From JAYZDF01 sp036337945 (GTDB lineage Bacteria > Myxococcota > Kuafuiibacteriia > Kuafuiibacteriales > Kuafuiibacteriaceae), in assembly GCA_036337945.1 (NCBI GenBank), contig JAYZDF010000087.1, positions 1 through 14,170 on the forward strand: DNA of 14,170 nt, read 5' to 3'. Numbering within the stretch: position 1 is the stretch's first letter; the number at the start of each line of letters is the position of its first letter. The translations under genes and the position numbers were made by a program. The notes beneath the pieces are model-generated. The model saw only the letters and a program-made list of their open reading frames with translations. It ran no database searches and was not told the origin of the DNA. This document shows, piece by piece, positions 7,501 through 14,170 of this stretch.

Positions 7501-9581
7501 AGAATCAGACGATTCGGTGTCGTTTGCGACCGAAGGATAATTTTGGAGGATACGGTGCTTGGATGTTCTCAAATACAGCCACCGTTTCCAATTCGATTCC
7601 CAGCGCACCTACAGCAACCATTACGCCAGAGCGTGCGACGGACGCAGACGACCTCGTTTGCGCGATTGTGATACCGTCGGTAGATCTTGATAACGACTCG
7701 ATACAATACTCTTATAGTTGGACTAACGGAACCGATATTATAGAGGGACTCACTTTAACCGCGACGCATACTCAACCCGGTGAAACTTGGACCTGCACGG
7801 TGACTCCTCGTGATGACGTCAGCGTGGGAACCAGCACAAGCGTGAGCATGGAACCTCTGATCGAATATTGCCGCATAAGAAACGGCTCCACAGCAGCTTG
7901 TTCAGCCTCTGATTGCTATACAATCTTGCGGCAAGGTCTGAGTACCGGGAACGGTCTCTATTGGCTTTCCTCAGGCACAACTGGAACAAACTATCAAACA
8001 TATTGCTTGATGGATGCAGCCTATGACGGCGGCGGTTGGACATTAGCGGCCGTCATCAGTGATGATAACTCGGATCAGTGGACGTGGAATAACCAACAGT
8101 CTTGGACGAATCCAGTCGGCACCGTTGGCACAGTGAACCAACTGTCTCAAGATTTCCGATCTCTTGCCATGGATTCGGTGAGTGCAAACGACCTTTTGTT
8201 TGTTCATTCCCCAAGCGGGGTATGGGCGTCATATAATGACGTATCGCGTACTGAGTCACCTCTGTCCGAGTCGCTTTCTCAATTCCCGTCGTCGCAGTGC
8301 CTTGACTCTTCTGAAGGAACTCCCATGACCGCAGGTACTCTTAGCGTTAGCGGTTCACTTTGTACGACAAACTTATATATAAATCCGTTAGATCAAGACG
8401 GTACCGATAATTGTATTTGCCCCACATGTGATGATCACGCCTTCGGTCCCGCTTGGAATGTCAGCGGAGGAAACACTTGCTCCTTTACGAATCCAGGCTC
8501 CGCAGGAAGTCTTGGCCCTAGCGCCGCCGTTTCGGATGTCGAAGGCGGTAATTCACTCACGGGAAATCCTCTCGGGTTTGGGCAGGCACTAGGCTTGAAC
8601 ACCGGAACTCCTGGTAGTGGGCAAAACAGAATGAATGTTTATGTTCGGCAAGTCGATCAGGATGGTGATGGCTTCGCGAGATTCGCTGACTGTAACGACG
8701 CACGAGACGATATCTTTCCTGGAGCAGGAGACGTGCTTGGGGACGGCATCGAGCAAGACTGCGATGGAATGGACTGCCAAGCAGGTATGGTTGGCGATGC
8801 TTACTTCACCATTTGTCCCGACAATGGATTTTCGTATTCCCAGTATGATGACCGTTGTTCCGCGGCGAACTATGAAGGATTAGCGTCGATTCGTAACGCG
8901 ACGGAGCAAGCAGCCGTTGACGACCTTATTCGTCAGTCAGGAACAACTCCAAATACCTCCCGACAGGCCTACTATATAGGCTTAGACACCCAAACGGGAC
9001 GGTTCTCTGATGGTTCTGTCAGTGCATATCGCAATTGGTACGTTGGAGAGCCCAGCGGTGATGGTACATGTACAGTCGCCAACTGGCTCATTACTGGACA
9101 ATGGAATGATATCTCCTGTGGATGGATAGCCGGTGGCGGAATCTGTCAAAGACGCTCCCCGGTTGGAGTGAAATTTACCCGCGTATATGAGGCTGAGACT
9201 CAATTAGCGCACCTTGTTGGAAGGCAAGAGGGCAACGGATGGTCAGCGAACACGGTGGACGATTCTCCCGAGCACATGGCGTATGGTCCCTATGCGACGG
9301 ACTGGCCCGAAACTGTTCTCAACGTACGGTTCAGGCTTATGATCGATGTTGTAACCACTGCACCTCAGCAAGTAGTCAGCGTCGATGTATTTGATGCAAC
9401 GACAGGGCAAGTTCTCGTTACTCGGGCCATCCTAAGGAATGAGTTTTTGGCTCCTTATACCTATCAAGACTTCGATATCAGTGTAGACGTCTCGGGCAGG
9501 AGCGGTAATGCGATGGAAACCAGAGTCTATTGGAACGACGTCAGTTACGTCCGGCTCGACTCCGTATTTGTTAGCGAATAA
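4539..9581 (+). CDS. Giant exported repeat protein with fibrinogen-like, MopE, C-type lectin and carbohydrate-binding-like domains
   Basis: A 1680-residue cell-surface protein, likely an adhesin or recognition stalk. In order: signal peptide with a weak lipobox (SALTFAC, Cys28); choice-of-anchor-D/ASH-like beta domain (about 41-142; SEIDFGKIPVGS); 8-Cys module (146-195); ten Ig/cadherin-like repeats (200-1107); fibrinogen-like GGGWT domain (1109-1371; YC at 1155-1156, GGGWT at 1164-1168); MopE metal-binding motif (1373-1413; DQDGDGF, DCNDA, QDCDG); C-type lectin-like domain (1414-1539; EPS at 1504-1506, WNDISC at 1522-1527); C-terminal CBM-like sandwich (about 1548-1680; YEAE, YGPY, RVYW). 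The TTG start at 4539 has no clear Shine-Dalgarno; AGAGAG eight bases before an in-frame TTG at 4566 suggests the true start is there, giving a compact 18-residue signal before the Cys. It is divergent from the kinase and ends six bases from a convergent envelope operon. Confidence 0.85.
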   Translation: MPKTQRVSVLRPYLRFSCTLISALTFACETNDQAIVAPSLIAVTPSEIDFGKIPVGSTVRRELVIANSGQRSLTINRIRFVGDSSQFALTQVPGLIEAQDKASTILEYRPTEPGTVSTTLYVDNNSDNNPVVQVRITAEGVDRTFCGDCDSPPENICLTDSDLRVFDRVGRCRDGSCRYERRVIPCPTVCASDACTNYEVPTATVSISPEEAFTDDNLVASASITSDQSMTASVQYQWFKNGQIQEQAIDKVLSSELTSRGEVWEVVVTPVLDGIDGQKTSAARIVSNSPPTATDVTITPQIATEQSTLGCSAATTNDKDGDTVTLLYNWRVNGQSVSQATTLDGSSFNRNDVVVCELSPFDGQVSGSTVASNAITIVNSAPRILNVLIGPGSPNKSTTVTATIAGWFDPDGDSPTYNYVWSVNGVAVSTRATLETSLFSRGDTIELTVEPSDSYETGVIVRSNQLTVGNAPPSLSQVALLPISPRTVNNIVAYPLGFNDFDGDPASYTYNWSINGTRIVGGATLAASQTSRDDRVFVEVTPYDGFSRGQTVSSTTIVIGNSAPVVGAVYISPTTGNEETIFSCVTSGWRDDDGDPPRFRFQWFINSSPSVTSSTISNPFIQRGDRIQCEATPLDAYGSGLGVLSGSVDVENSPPEIAGVLITPATGNETTVFSCTPQAWYDADGDPEGYLFQWFVNQTPSVTTATISGQHFDKDDEIACRVTPTDAIDLGTPINSSPVIIENSLPRLLSANISPQPLRTSDQARILAQGWFDPDGDPELYSYTWFINGQPILLLNSPTLSNTNFIRGDSLYARVTPIDTESGSSVFTSTVIVQNTPPQIASAFVTPASGNKTTEFACVAGGWFDADSDSSQYRYVWYVNSSSVSTASSLSGNSLSRGDQVRCELTPFDGLNFGPSIDTSTITIQNTSPTIQSVRVDPAIGTESTTFACEAIGWQDPDGDNEDFDRQWFVGGTFVSDGEALTGALFDKNQTIRCRLRPKDNFGGYGAWMFSNTATVSNSIPSAPTATITPERATDADDLVCAIVIPSVDLDNDSIQYSYSWTNGTDIIEGLTLTATHTQPGETWTCTVTPRDDVSVGTSTSVSMEPLIEYCRIRNGSTAACSASDCYTILRQGLSTGNGLYWLSSGTTGTNYQTYCLMDAAYDGGGWTLAAVISDDNSDQWTWNNQQSWTNPVGTVGTVNQLSQDFRSLAMDSVSANDLLFVHSPSGVWASYNDVSRTESPLSESLSQFPSSQCLDSSEGTPMTAGTLSVSGSLCTTNLYINPLDQDGTDNCICPTCDDHAFGPAWNVSGGNTCSFTNPGSAGSLGPSAAVSDVEGGNSLTGNPLGFGQALGLNTGTPGSGQNRMNVYVRQVDQDGDGFARFADCNDARDDIFPGAGDVLGDGIEQDCDGMDCQAGMVGDAYFTICPDNGFSYSQYDDRCSAANYEGLASIRNATEQAAVDDLIRQSGTTPNTSRQAYYIGLDTQTGRFSDGSVSAYRNWYVGEPSGDGTCTVANWLITGQWNDISCGWIAGGGICQRRSPVGVKFTRVYEAETQLAHLVGRQEGNGWSANTVDDSPEHMAYGPYATDWPETVLNVRFRLMIDVVTTAPQQVVSVDVFDATTGQVLVTRAILRNEFLAPYTYQDFDISVDVSGRSGNAMETRVYWNDVSYVRLDSVFVSE
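5136..7859 (+). repeat. Ten tandem ~91-residue Ig/cadherin-like repeat units within the giant protein
   Basis: Units begin at 5136, 5406, 5679, 5952, 6225, 6498, 6771, 7047, 7320 and 7596; lengths in residues are 90, 91, 91, 91, 91, 91, 92, 91, 92 and 88. The consensus runs: P-P near the start, a V-x-I-x-P strand, a Gly-Trp followed by D-x-D-G-D, an aromatic-x-W-x-x-N/G strand, a short F-x-R-G-D turn, a hydrophobic-x-x-x-P strand with a following Asp, and an N-S/T end. The acidic DxDGD loop is probably a Ca2+ site; it is absent in unit 0 and altered in unit 9 (DLDND). The DNA copies have diverged through synonymous changes, so this is an old expansion rather than a fresh duplication. Units 4 and 5 are the most alike. 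Confidence 0.9.
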
Positions 9582-9587
9582 TTGAGT

Positions 9588-10469
9588 CTATGAAGCCTCA
9601 TCAGATGAAAATAAATTCAACCAGGAAAGTCCGATCCCAAGATTTACCGTATATTCGTTTAGGTCTAAGCGGTGAAGAAGGTCAATTGTCCAAAGTAGAG
9701 CGACTTCCGCTTGCTTTATGAGAACGTAACTTCCTCGAACACCGGTTTGAAATGATAATGCGGGAAGCGTTTGCTGCCGAAAAATAGGTCGCTCCAACGA
9801 TAGACGCACGTAAGGCAGCAAACGAGAACGATTCAGTCGATATGATTGATAGGCTTCAGCGAAAAGATTTAGAAAAGACCAATCAGTACGTGACTCTCCA
9901 TAAATTGCTTGATGCTGTAAAACACCCAATTCAAGCGTTAGTCGATTTATTCGCGTTAGGTATGTGACGCCAACTTCCCCTCTTAGTCCGAATTCTTTAT
10001 CTGTTGAAAATGCAAGGGAGCCCGAAGTGAGAAGGGCGAAATGATTTGCGAATACCGAGCAGTAGTTGAATCGCAGGTTTTGCGAAAGGACGGTATGGCG
10101 AACCTCCTGACGCGTAACAGAAACGAATTGCATAGGTAGAGCGGTGCTCCATACAAACTCTACGTCTTCAGTTATCTTGCGGCGAGCGGAAGCGAGCAGT
10201 GCCGCTTTTTGGGCCAGAAGGTCTTCTAAGGGACGATGAAAAATAGGCTCGCCACGAACGAGGTAATTACTGTCAATCACGGCTGAGGTGGCGAGGTAAT
10301 TATTCTGTGAAAGACAAACTGCGTTTTCATCAAAGCTTTTCCACTTCAACCACAAAGAGCTACCGGTCTCTGCGTAAGAGTTAGATATCGCAAAAGAGGC
10401 GCATACAAGCAAACAAACGAAGCCGCGCTTGAACCAGGTTAGTTCTCTTCGGAAGTAAAATCGTCGCAT
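9588..10469 (-). CDS. Exported protein, probable outer-membrane beta-barrel
   Basis: A 293-residue protein with a basic N-terminus (MRRFYFRR), a hydrophobic stretch near 16-29 and a likely signal peptidase I site after SYA (residue 33). From about residue 110 onward the chain alternates short hydrophobic and polar stretches separated by Arg/Asn/Asp turns (LRFNYCSVFANHFALL, FGLRGEVGVTYLT, LTLELGVLQHQA, YVRLSLERPIF, YTVNLGIGLSWLNLF), which resembles an 8- to 12-strand outer-membrane barrel. I recognise no named family. It starts eight bases after the 500-residue lipoprotein gene stops, with no good Shine-Dalgarno of its own, so translational coupling in an operon is likely. It ends six bases from the convergent giant gene. 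Confidence 0.75.
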   Translation of the reverse strand: MRRFYFRRELTWFKRGFVCLLVCASFAISNSYAETGSSLWLKWKSFDENAVCLSQNNYLATSAVIDSNYLVRGEPIFHRPLEDLLAQKAALLASARRKITEDVEFVWSTALPMQFVSVTRQEVRHTVLSQNLRFNYCSVFANHFALLTSGSLAFSTDKEFGLRGEVGVTYLTRINRLTLELGVLQHQAIYGESRTDWSFLNLFAEAYQSYRLNRSRLLPYVRLSLERPIFRQQTLPALSFQTGVRGSYVLIKQAEVALLWTIDLLHRLDLNEYTVNLGIGLSWLNLFSSDEAS

Positions 10470-10477
10470 TTTCGGTA

Positions 10478-11980
10478 CTAAGGTGAGGAAGCAAAGCTCA
10501 CAGAGCTTGTAGTGGTCGTTCCGACAAATTGGATTGGGGTAAGGTCAACATTGACCTGCACTGAAAATGAGTCCGGCGAACCGTCCCCGTCTTGGTCTAC
10601 GTCTGGGTCGCCCAAAATGGCCGAGAAAAAATCTTCTGAGATTCCTCCACCACTGCCTTTTCTGAATGACTCAATCAAATCAACCGCGCGTAACGCAAAT
10701 TTCATGGTTCCTTCATATCCCATACAAGGCCAGGTCATATCGTTGTTCTCTGCTAGGCATAGCCCAGTAGGCTGCTTTTGAAGAGCGATATTGAGCTGGT
10801 ACGCTTGCAGAAGTAGGTCTGATTGTTCATAGGGCATGACCAGCCAGGCCTTGTCTGAAGTTGTTGTGATCTCGGTTTTACTCATTTTTACGTCTATGTT
10901 CGCCAATTTCGGTGAGCACTCGAAGCTAGAGAAGTATTTTGCTTCCAACACGTCATCTCCGCCAAAGTGGCCGGGGTTACAGTCGACACCTATCGACCTG
11001 GCGCATTCTTCACCGGTGAGCGTATTACTTGAGTAGTTTTCAGGGGCAACCTTTCTTCGAGAGTCTCTCAATTCTTTTGGTTCCGGTTCTCCTCTAACTT
11101 CCTCCCAGATTCTCGATGAGACAAAGAGTCCGTTGTACACAGATAATTCCGTTGTCGTTGGAGCGTCTGGAATATCTTCATCGAGCACATCTTCAAATTC
11201 TGAAAAAACCATAACGAGAAGCAGATCCTGGTCCCAAATCATATTATAACCGTCATCTGTTTCGTTGAACCAGTACTCGCGAAAGAAGCCATTTGCGTTG
11301 AGTGCTCCAAACACGTCTACTCGATTCTGGTTAAGGATTTGTAGTTTGGTCACAAGATACGCTCGTCGACTCTTGGCTTCACATCTTCCGTTTACTGCAT
11401 CAAAGCCTTTCGGGCAGGGCCTGCATCGTCTCGTTTGTTCGTCGAAGACTTCGTTAGATAAGCAGGGTCCGCATTTACCGTCCGCCTGACAAGCTTCTTT
11501 ATTCGGGCAGGTCAGATTCAGTCCCTGACATAATGGGTATTCACAACCTAACCGAGTTACTTCTGGGATTTTGTTTGAAGGGCATTTTGCACAAACGGGG
11601 GAAGTATCGGGCCCTGTCTCTAGGCAAACCTCGTTGAGTTCGCAACGGGCTACGTAGGTTTCACATTGTACAGGCATGCAGGATTCAAATTCACTTGCTG
11701 GTCCGCAACCTATATTTCGAAATTCAAACCCTTCTTTGCCATTGCAATCGCATACTTCAATAAGCTTTTCCGTGTCGTAACGACGAAATTTATTGTCGTC
11801 TTCTCCTTTGGGCGCGTATTCTACTCGGCAGGTACCATGACCACCGCAGGTGTTTCCTTCGCAGGGCGCGTATCGCTGACAACCAGAGAGGACAAGTGAA
11901 GCAGCCAAGAGCAAAATCACGGCGAGACTATTTTGCGATTTGGTCCTAGTTGTTGGACTGCCTTGTGGTCGGTCGTACAC
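10478..11980 (-). CDS. Cys-rich EGF-like lipoprotein
   Basis: A 500-residue lipoprotein. A polar leader and hydrophobic core (about 18-32) end in a perfect lipobox, LSGC, with Cys34 as the predicted lipid anchor. Residues 40-200 hold more than 20 cysteines: an EGF-like start (CEGNTCGGHGTC) followed by CxxC/CxxxC modules of the kind in extracellular Cys-rich knots. Residues about 205-450 form an unrecognised mixed domain. Near the C-terminus is an acidic DVDQDGDGSPDSF motif (460-472), a probable Ca2+ loop also common in myxobacterial surface proteins. The start is GTG; an in-frame TAA lies nine bases upstream, so nothing longer is possible, and no Shine-Dalgarno is visible. It is probably the first gene of an operon with the beta-barrel gene. 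Precise function unknown. Confidence 0.82.
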   Translation of the reverse strand: MYDRPQGSPTTRTKSQNSLAVILLLAASLVLSGCQRYAPCEGNTCGGHGTCRVEYAPKGEDDNKFRRYDTEKLIEVCDCNGKEGFEFRNIGCGPASEFESCMPVQCETYVARCELNEVCLETGPDTSPVCAKCPSNKIPEVTRLGCEYPLCQGLNLTCPNKEACQADGKCGPCLSNEVFDEQTRRCRPCPKGFDAVNGRCEAKSRRAYLVTKLQILNQNRVDVFGALNANGFFREYWFNETDDGYNMIWDQDLLLVMVFSEFEDVLDEDIPDAPTTTELSVYNGLFVSSRIWEEVRGEPEPKELRDSRRKVAPENYSSNTLTGEECARSIGVDCNPGHFGGDDVLEAKYFSSFECSPKLANIDVKMSKTEITTTSDKAWLVMPYEQSDLLLQAYQLNIALQKQPTGLCLAENNDMTWPCMGYEGTMKFALRAVDLIESFRKGSGGGISEDFFSAILGDPDVDQDGDGSPDSFSVQVNVDLTPIQFVGTTTTSSVSFASSP

Positions 11981-11987
11981 GCTGTAT

Positions 11988-12005
11988 TAATCAATATACT
12001 GATTA
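11988..12005. promoter_or_regulatory. Palindrome (operator candidate) between divergent envelope genes
   Basis: TAATCA-ATATAC-TGATTA is a perfect 6-bp inverted repeat with a 6-bp AT-rich spacer. It sits 8-25 bases upstream of the GTG of the 500-residue lipoprotein gene and about 50 bases upstream of the 75-residue gene. The spacing suits a helix-turn-helix dimer. Whether it is an operator, or simply AT-rich promoter DNA, cannot be decided from the sequence. Confidence 0.3.
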
Positions 12006-12053
12006 GTTAGAAATTACACTCTGGTCAGCGTTCAATAGAAGAGCTATCCTCTG

Positions 12054-12281
12054 ATGGATAATATGAGTGTTTTCCGCGTTTTGACCGGCATTGCATTGAT
12101 TGGGTTGCTCTCTATGGGAATGACTTGCCCTGGGATTGATGCCAATCCGAAGTCTAAGGCTGAATGCGTTACGCAATACACGAAGTGCCAGCTACCATCA
12201 GGTCCACTCGGCGTGTGTGATATAGGTAAATGCTCACCAGGAGAAACACCGCCATGCCTAGTTTGTATGCCTCAACATTAG
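12054..12281 (+). CDS. Small exported Cys-rich protein, possible lipoprotein
   Basis: A 75-residue protein with a short N-terminus, a hydrophobic helix (about 6-21) and then a small domain with seven cysteines (25, 38, 45, 55, 60, 68, 71). The odd number would fit lipidation of Cys25 plus three disulfides, but the sequence before Cys25 (GMTC) is a poor lipobox, so ordinary cleavage or a membrane anchor remain possible. Translation could begin at ATG 12054 or ATG 12063; GAAGAG lies ten bases before the first. It is transcribed divergently from the Cys-rich lipoprotein operon across a 73-base gap and converges on the M13 peptidase gene 47 bases away. Family not recognised. Coding is supported by the orderly signal-then-Cys layout. 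Confidence 0.65.
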   Translation: MDNMSVFRVLTGIALIGLLSMGMTCPGIDANPKSKAECVTQYTKCQLPSGPLGVCDIGKCSPGETPPCLVCMPQH

Positions 12282-12328
12282 GATAGACGGCGATCTATGA
12301 GGATTCCAGACGCGACAGTGATGATTTC

Positions 12329-14170
12329 TTACCAGATTTTGATGCGCTTTGATTCCGGACGGAACATGGCATCGCCTTTCTTTACGTCAAAGGCTTCATA
12401 GAACTCTGGCATATTCGCAAGAATACCAATGACTCGATATTCGCTTGGAGAATGAGAGTCTGTCATGAGTCGTCGCTCCAGTTCTTCTTTTCGGTACTTC
12501 CGTCGCCAAATCTGAGACCAGCCAATAAAGAATCGTTGCTCACCAGTGTATCCATCAATCTTGGATGACTCTTTTCCGTTGAGAGACATCTTATAGGCTT
12601 TGTAAGCGATAGTCAGGCCGCCTAGGTCACCAATGTTTTCTCCTAGCGTTAGTTTTCCATTCACTTGCTTTCCGTCGAGAGGCTCATACTTGTTGTATTG
12701 TTCGACCATGATTTGAGAGCGTCGTTTAAACTCTTCTGCATCTGACTCCGACCACCAATCTCGCAGGTTCCCGTCGCCATCTGATTTCCGTCCTTGGTCA
12801 TCAAATCCGTGGCTTAGTTCGTGCCCGATAACTGCGCCGATTGCGCCGTAATTGACGGCATCATCAGCTGAAAGATTGAAAAAAGGAGGCTGTAAAATCG
12901 CAGCGGGAAAAACAATCTCATTCATTGGAGGGTTATAGTACGCGTTGACTGTCTGAGGCGTCATGAACCATTCCGTTCTATCAATAGGCCCTCCAAGTTT
13001 CTTGATGTCTCGGTCAAACTCAAATTGAGACGAACGAAGTGAGTTACCGAAGGCATCATCCGCTTTTACTTCTAGATTACTGTAGTCCTTCCACTGGTCC
13101 GGATATCCGATCTTCGCAACGAAACGCTGCAACTTCGTTTTTGCCTCGGCCTTAGTCGCCTTGGTCATCCAATCGAGTTCATCAATGCTCTTGTCAAATG
13201 CAGCCTCAAGGTTCTGAACGAGCGCTTTCATTCTCGTTTTCGCTTCTGGCTTGAAATGTTTTTTGACGTACTCACGACCCAATTCTTCACCTAAGGCACT
13301 ATTGAGTGCGGCAACGGCTCTCTTCCACCGAGGTTTGTTTTCGCTGATTCCTCGAAGTGCTTTCATTCGAAAATCGAAATTTGCTTGAACAAATGCTTGA
13401 GAAAGTAATGGAGCGGCGCGGTCAAGAAGCCCGAATACCAAATAAGATTTCCATGTTTCCAAATCGGTTTCGGCAGTGAGTCTCGATAGCTCGGCTAAAA
13501 ACGGAGGTTGCCGAACGATAACAGAGTCTGGTTTTGTAATGTTAGCTCCCGCAAAAAATGAGGTCCAATCGAAACCCGGAGCAGCTTCGGTCAATTTTTC
13601 AAAGCTGAATTTGTTGTACGTCTTGTCGCGATTACGGTTTTCAACTCGTGACCAATGAGCTTGAGCTATACCTTTTTCTAACGCCATGATGGCCTCGACT
13701 TTTGGTGAGAAAACATCTGAACCTGCAGCAGCGCTTAGGTTCTGCATATATTGTTTGTACGCTGAACGGTATGCTTCGAATCTGTCTCCTTCCTTTAGAT
13801 AATAGTCTCGGTCCGGTAAACCCAATCCAGAATGATGGAGGTAACCAATATATTCTGTTGATTTCTTTAGATCTTGATTTACGTAAAAGTAGATAGGGGT
13901 ACGCAACCCAGAACGAAGAGACTCTCCGAAGAACTGCGCTAGCTCTGCTTTTGAGCGTATTGCATTGATCTTTTTGATGTGCTCCGTAAGGGGCTTGGTT
14001 CCAAGTTTTTCCACTTGGTCTTCATTCATAAAGGCCGCAAAAAAATCACCAATTTTGGTTCCTTTAGGAGCTGTTTCTATGAGAGCACGAATGTTTTTTT
14101 CGGCTTCATCTGCCAGCTTTGTGAAAGATCCGTAGTTTGACTTGTCTGCTGGAATTTCGAATGAGTCGAG
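12329..14170 (-). CDS. M13 family zinc metallopeptidase (PepO/neprilysin type), 5' end outside the window
   Basis: The reading frame is open to the window edge: 613 residues of a protein normally about 650-700 long, so only the signal peptide and first residues are missing. The first visible residues (EIPADKSNYGSF) are typical of the mature M13 N-terminus. Catalytic motifs in partial numbering: NAYYNPPMNEIVFPAAIL (substrate cleft, about 409-426), HELSH with zinc ligands His450 and His454 and catalytic Glu451 (bases 12809-12823), and ENIGDLGG with third ligand Glu511 and Asp515. The chain ends in Trp, as is usual in the family. It is expected to be an exported or lipid-anchored endopeptidase that cleaves short peptides in the periplasm or outside the cell. 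No residue essential for catalysis is missing. Confidence 0.96.
   Translation of the reverse strand, partial: LDSFEIPADKSNYGSFTKLADEAEKNIRALIETAPKGTKIGDFFAAFMNEDQVEKLGTKPLTEHIKKINAIRSKAELAQFFGESLRSGLRTPIYFYVNQDLKKSTEYIGYLHHSGLGLPDRDYYLKEGDRFEAYRSAYKQYMQNLSAAAGSDVFSPKVEAIMALEKGIAQAHWSRVENRNRDKTYNKFSFEKLTEAAPGFDWTSFFAGANITKPDSVIVRQPPFLAELSRLTAETDLETWKSYLVFGLLDRAAPLLSQAFVQANFDFRMKALRGISENKPRWKRAVAALNSALGEELGREYVKKHFKPEAKTRMKALVQNLEAAFDKSIDELDWMTKATKAEAKTKLQRFVAKIGYPDQWKDYSNLEVKADDAFGNSLRSSQFEFDRDIKKLGGPIDRTEWFMTPQTVNAYYNPPMNEIVFPAAILQPPFFNLSADDAVNYGAIGAVIGHELSHGFDDQGRKSDGDGNLRDWWSESDAEEFKRRSQIMVEQYNKYEPLDGKQVNGKLTLGENIGDLGGLTIAYKAYKMSLNGKESSKIDGYTGEQRFFIGWSQIWRRKYRKEELERRLMTDSHSPSEYRVIGILANMPEFYEAFDVKKGDAMFRPESKRIKIW

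Noticed and set aside
12283..12298. Hairpin ATAGA-CGGCGA-TCTAT after the small Cys-rich gene as a terminator
   Set aside because: The stem is only five weak pairs and no T-tract follows on either strand.

Overview
The window looks like a piece of chromosome from a Gram-negative, predatory or surface-living bacterium of the Myxococcota/Bradymonadia type (the former Deltaproteobacteria). This is inferred from family content only: a MopE-type DxDGDG metal-binding motif, a bacterial fibrinogen-like GGGWT domain, Cys-rich lipoproteins, and a Ser/Thr kinase fused to a formylglycine-generating-enzyme-like (FGE-like) domain. No rRNA, tRNA, insertion sequence, phage gene, CRISPR array or plasmid function was seen. 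Base composition looks fairly even, with no obvious transferred island. No gene-free stretch exceeds 300 bases; the longest is about 200 bases (4337-4538).

Left part (1-4336). The 3' end of a gene on the + strand (possibly pirin-like) runs convergently into a sodium:solute symporter gene on the - strand. Upstream of the symporter, on the same strand, lies an 898-residue protein with a Hanks-type kinase domain, a helical linker, a PEGA-like domain and an FGE-sulfatase-fold domain. No membrane span is visible in it.

Centre (4337-9581). A divergent control region separates the kinase from a 1680-residue exported protein. That protein has a signal peptide with a weak lipobox, a choice-of-anchor-D/ASH-like domain, an 8-Cys module, ten Ig/cadherin-like repeats of about 91 residues, a fibrinogen-like domain, a MopE motif, a C-type lectin domain and a C-terminal carbohydrate-binding-like sandwich. 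It reads as a long stalk with a sugar- or surface-binding head.

Right part (9582-14170). Six bases beyond the giant gene, on the - strand, is a two-gene operon: a Cys-rich/EGF-like lipoprotein (500 aa) followed by a probable outer-membrane beta-barrel (293 aa). Divergent from it is a 75-residue exported protein with seven cysteines. The window ends inside an M13 (PepO/neprilysin) zinc metallopeptidase.

How the parts may work together (inference): the giant protein, the lipoprotein/barrel pair and the small Cys-rich protein form an envelope cluster for surface recognition or adhesion. The divergently transcribed cytoplasmic kinase is a candidate regulator of it. The most notable points are the stalk architecture, the strictly paired gain or loss of cysteines among its repeats, and the kinase-PEGA-FGE fusion that lacks the FGE catalytic cysteine pair.
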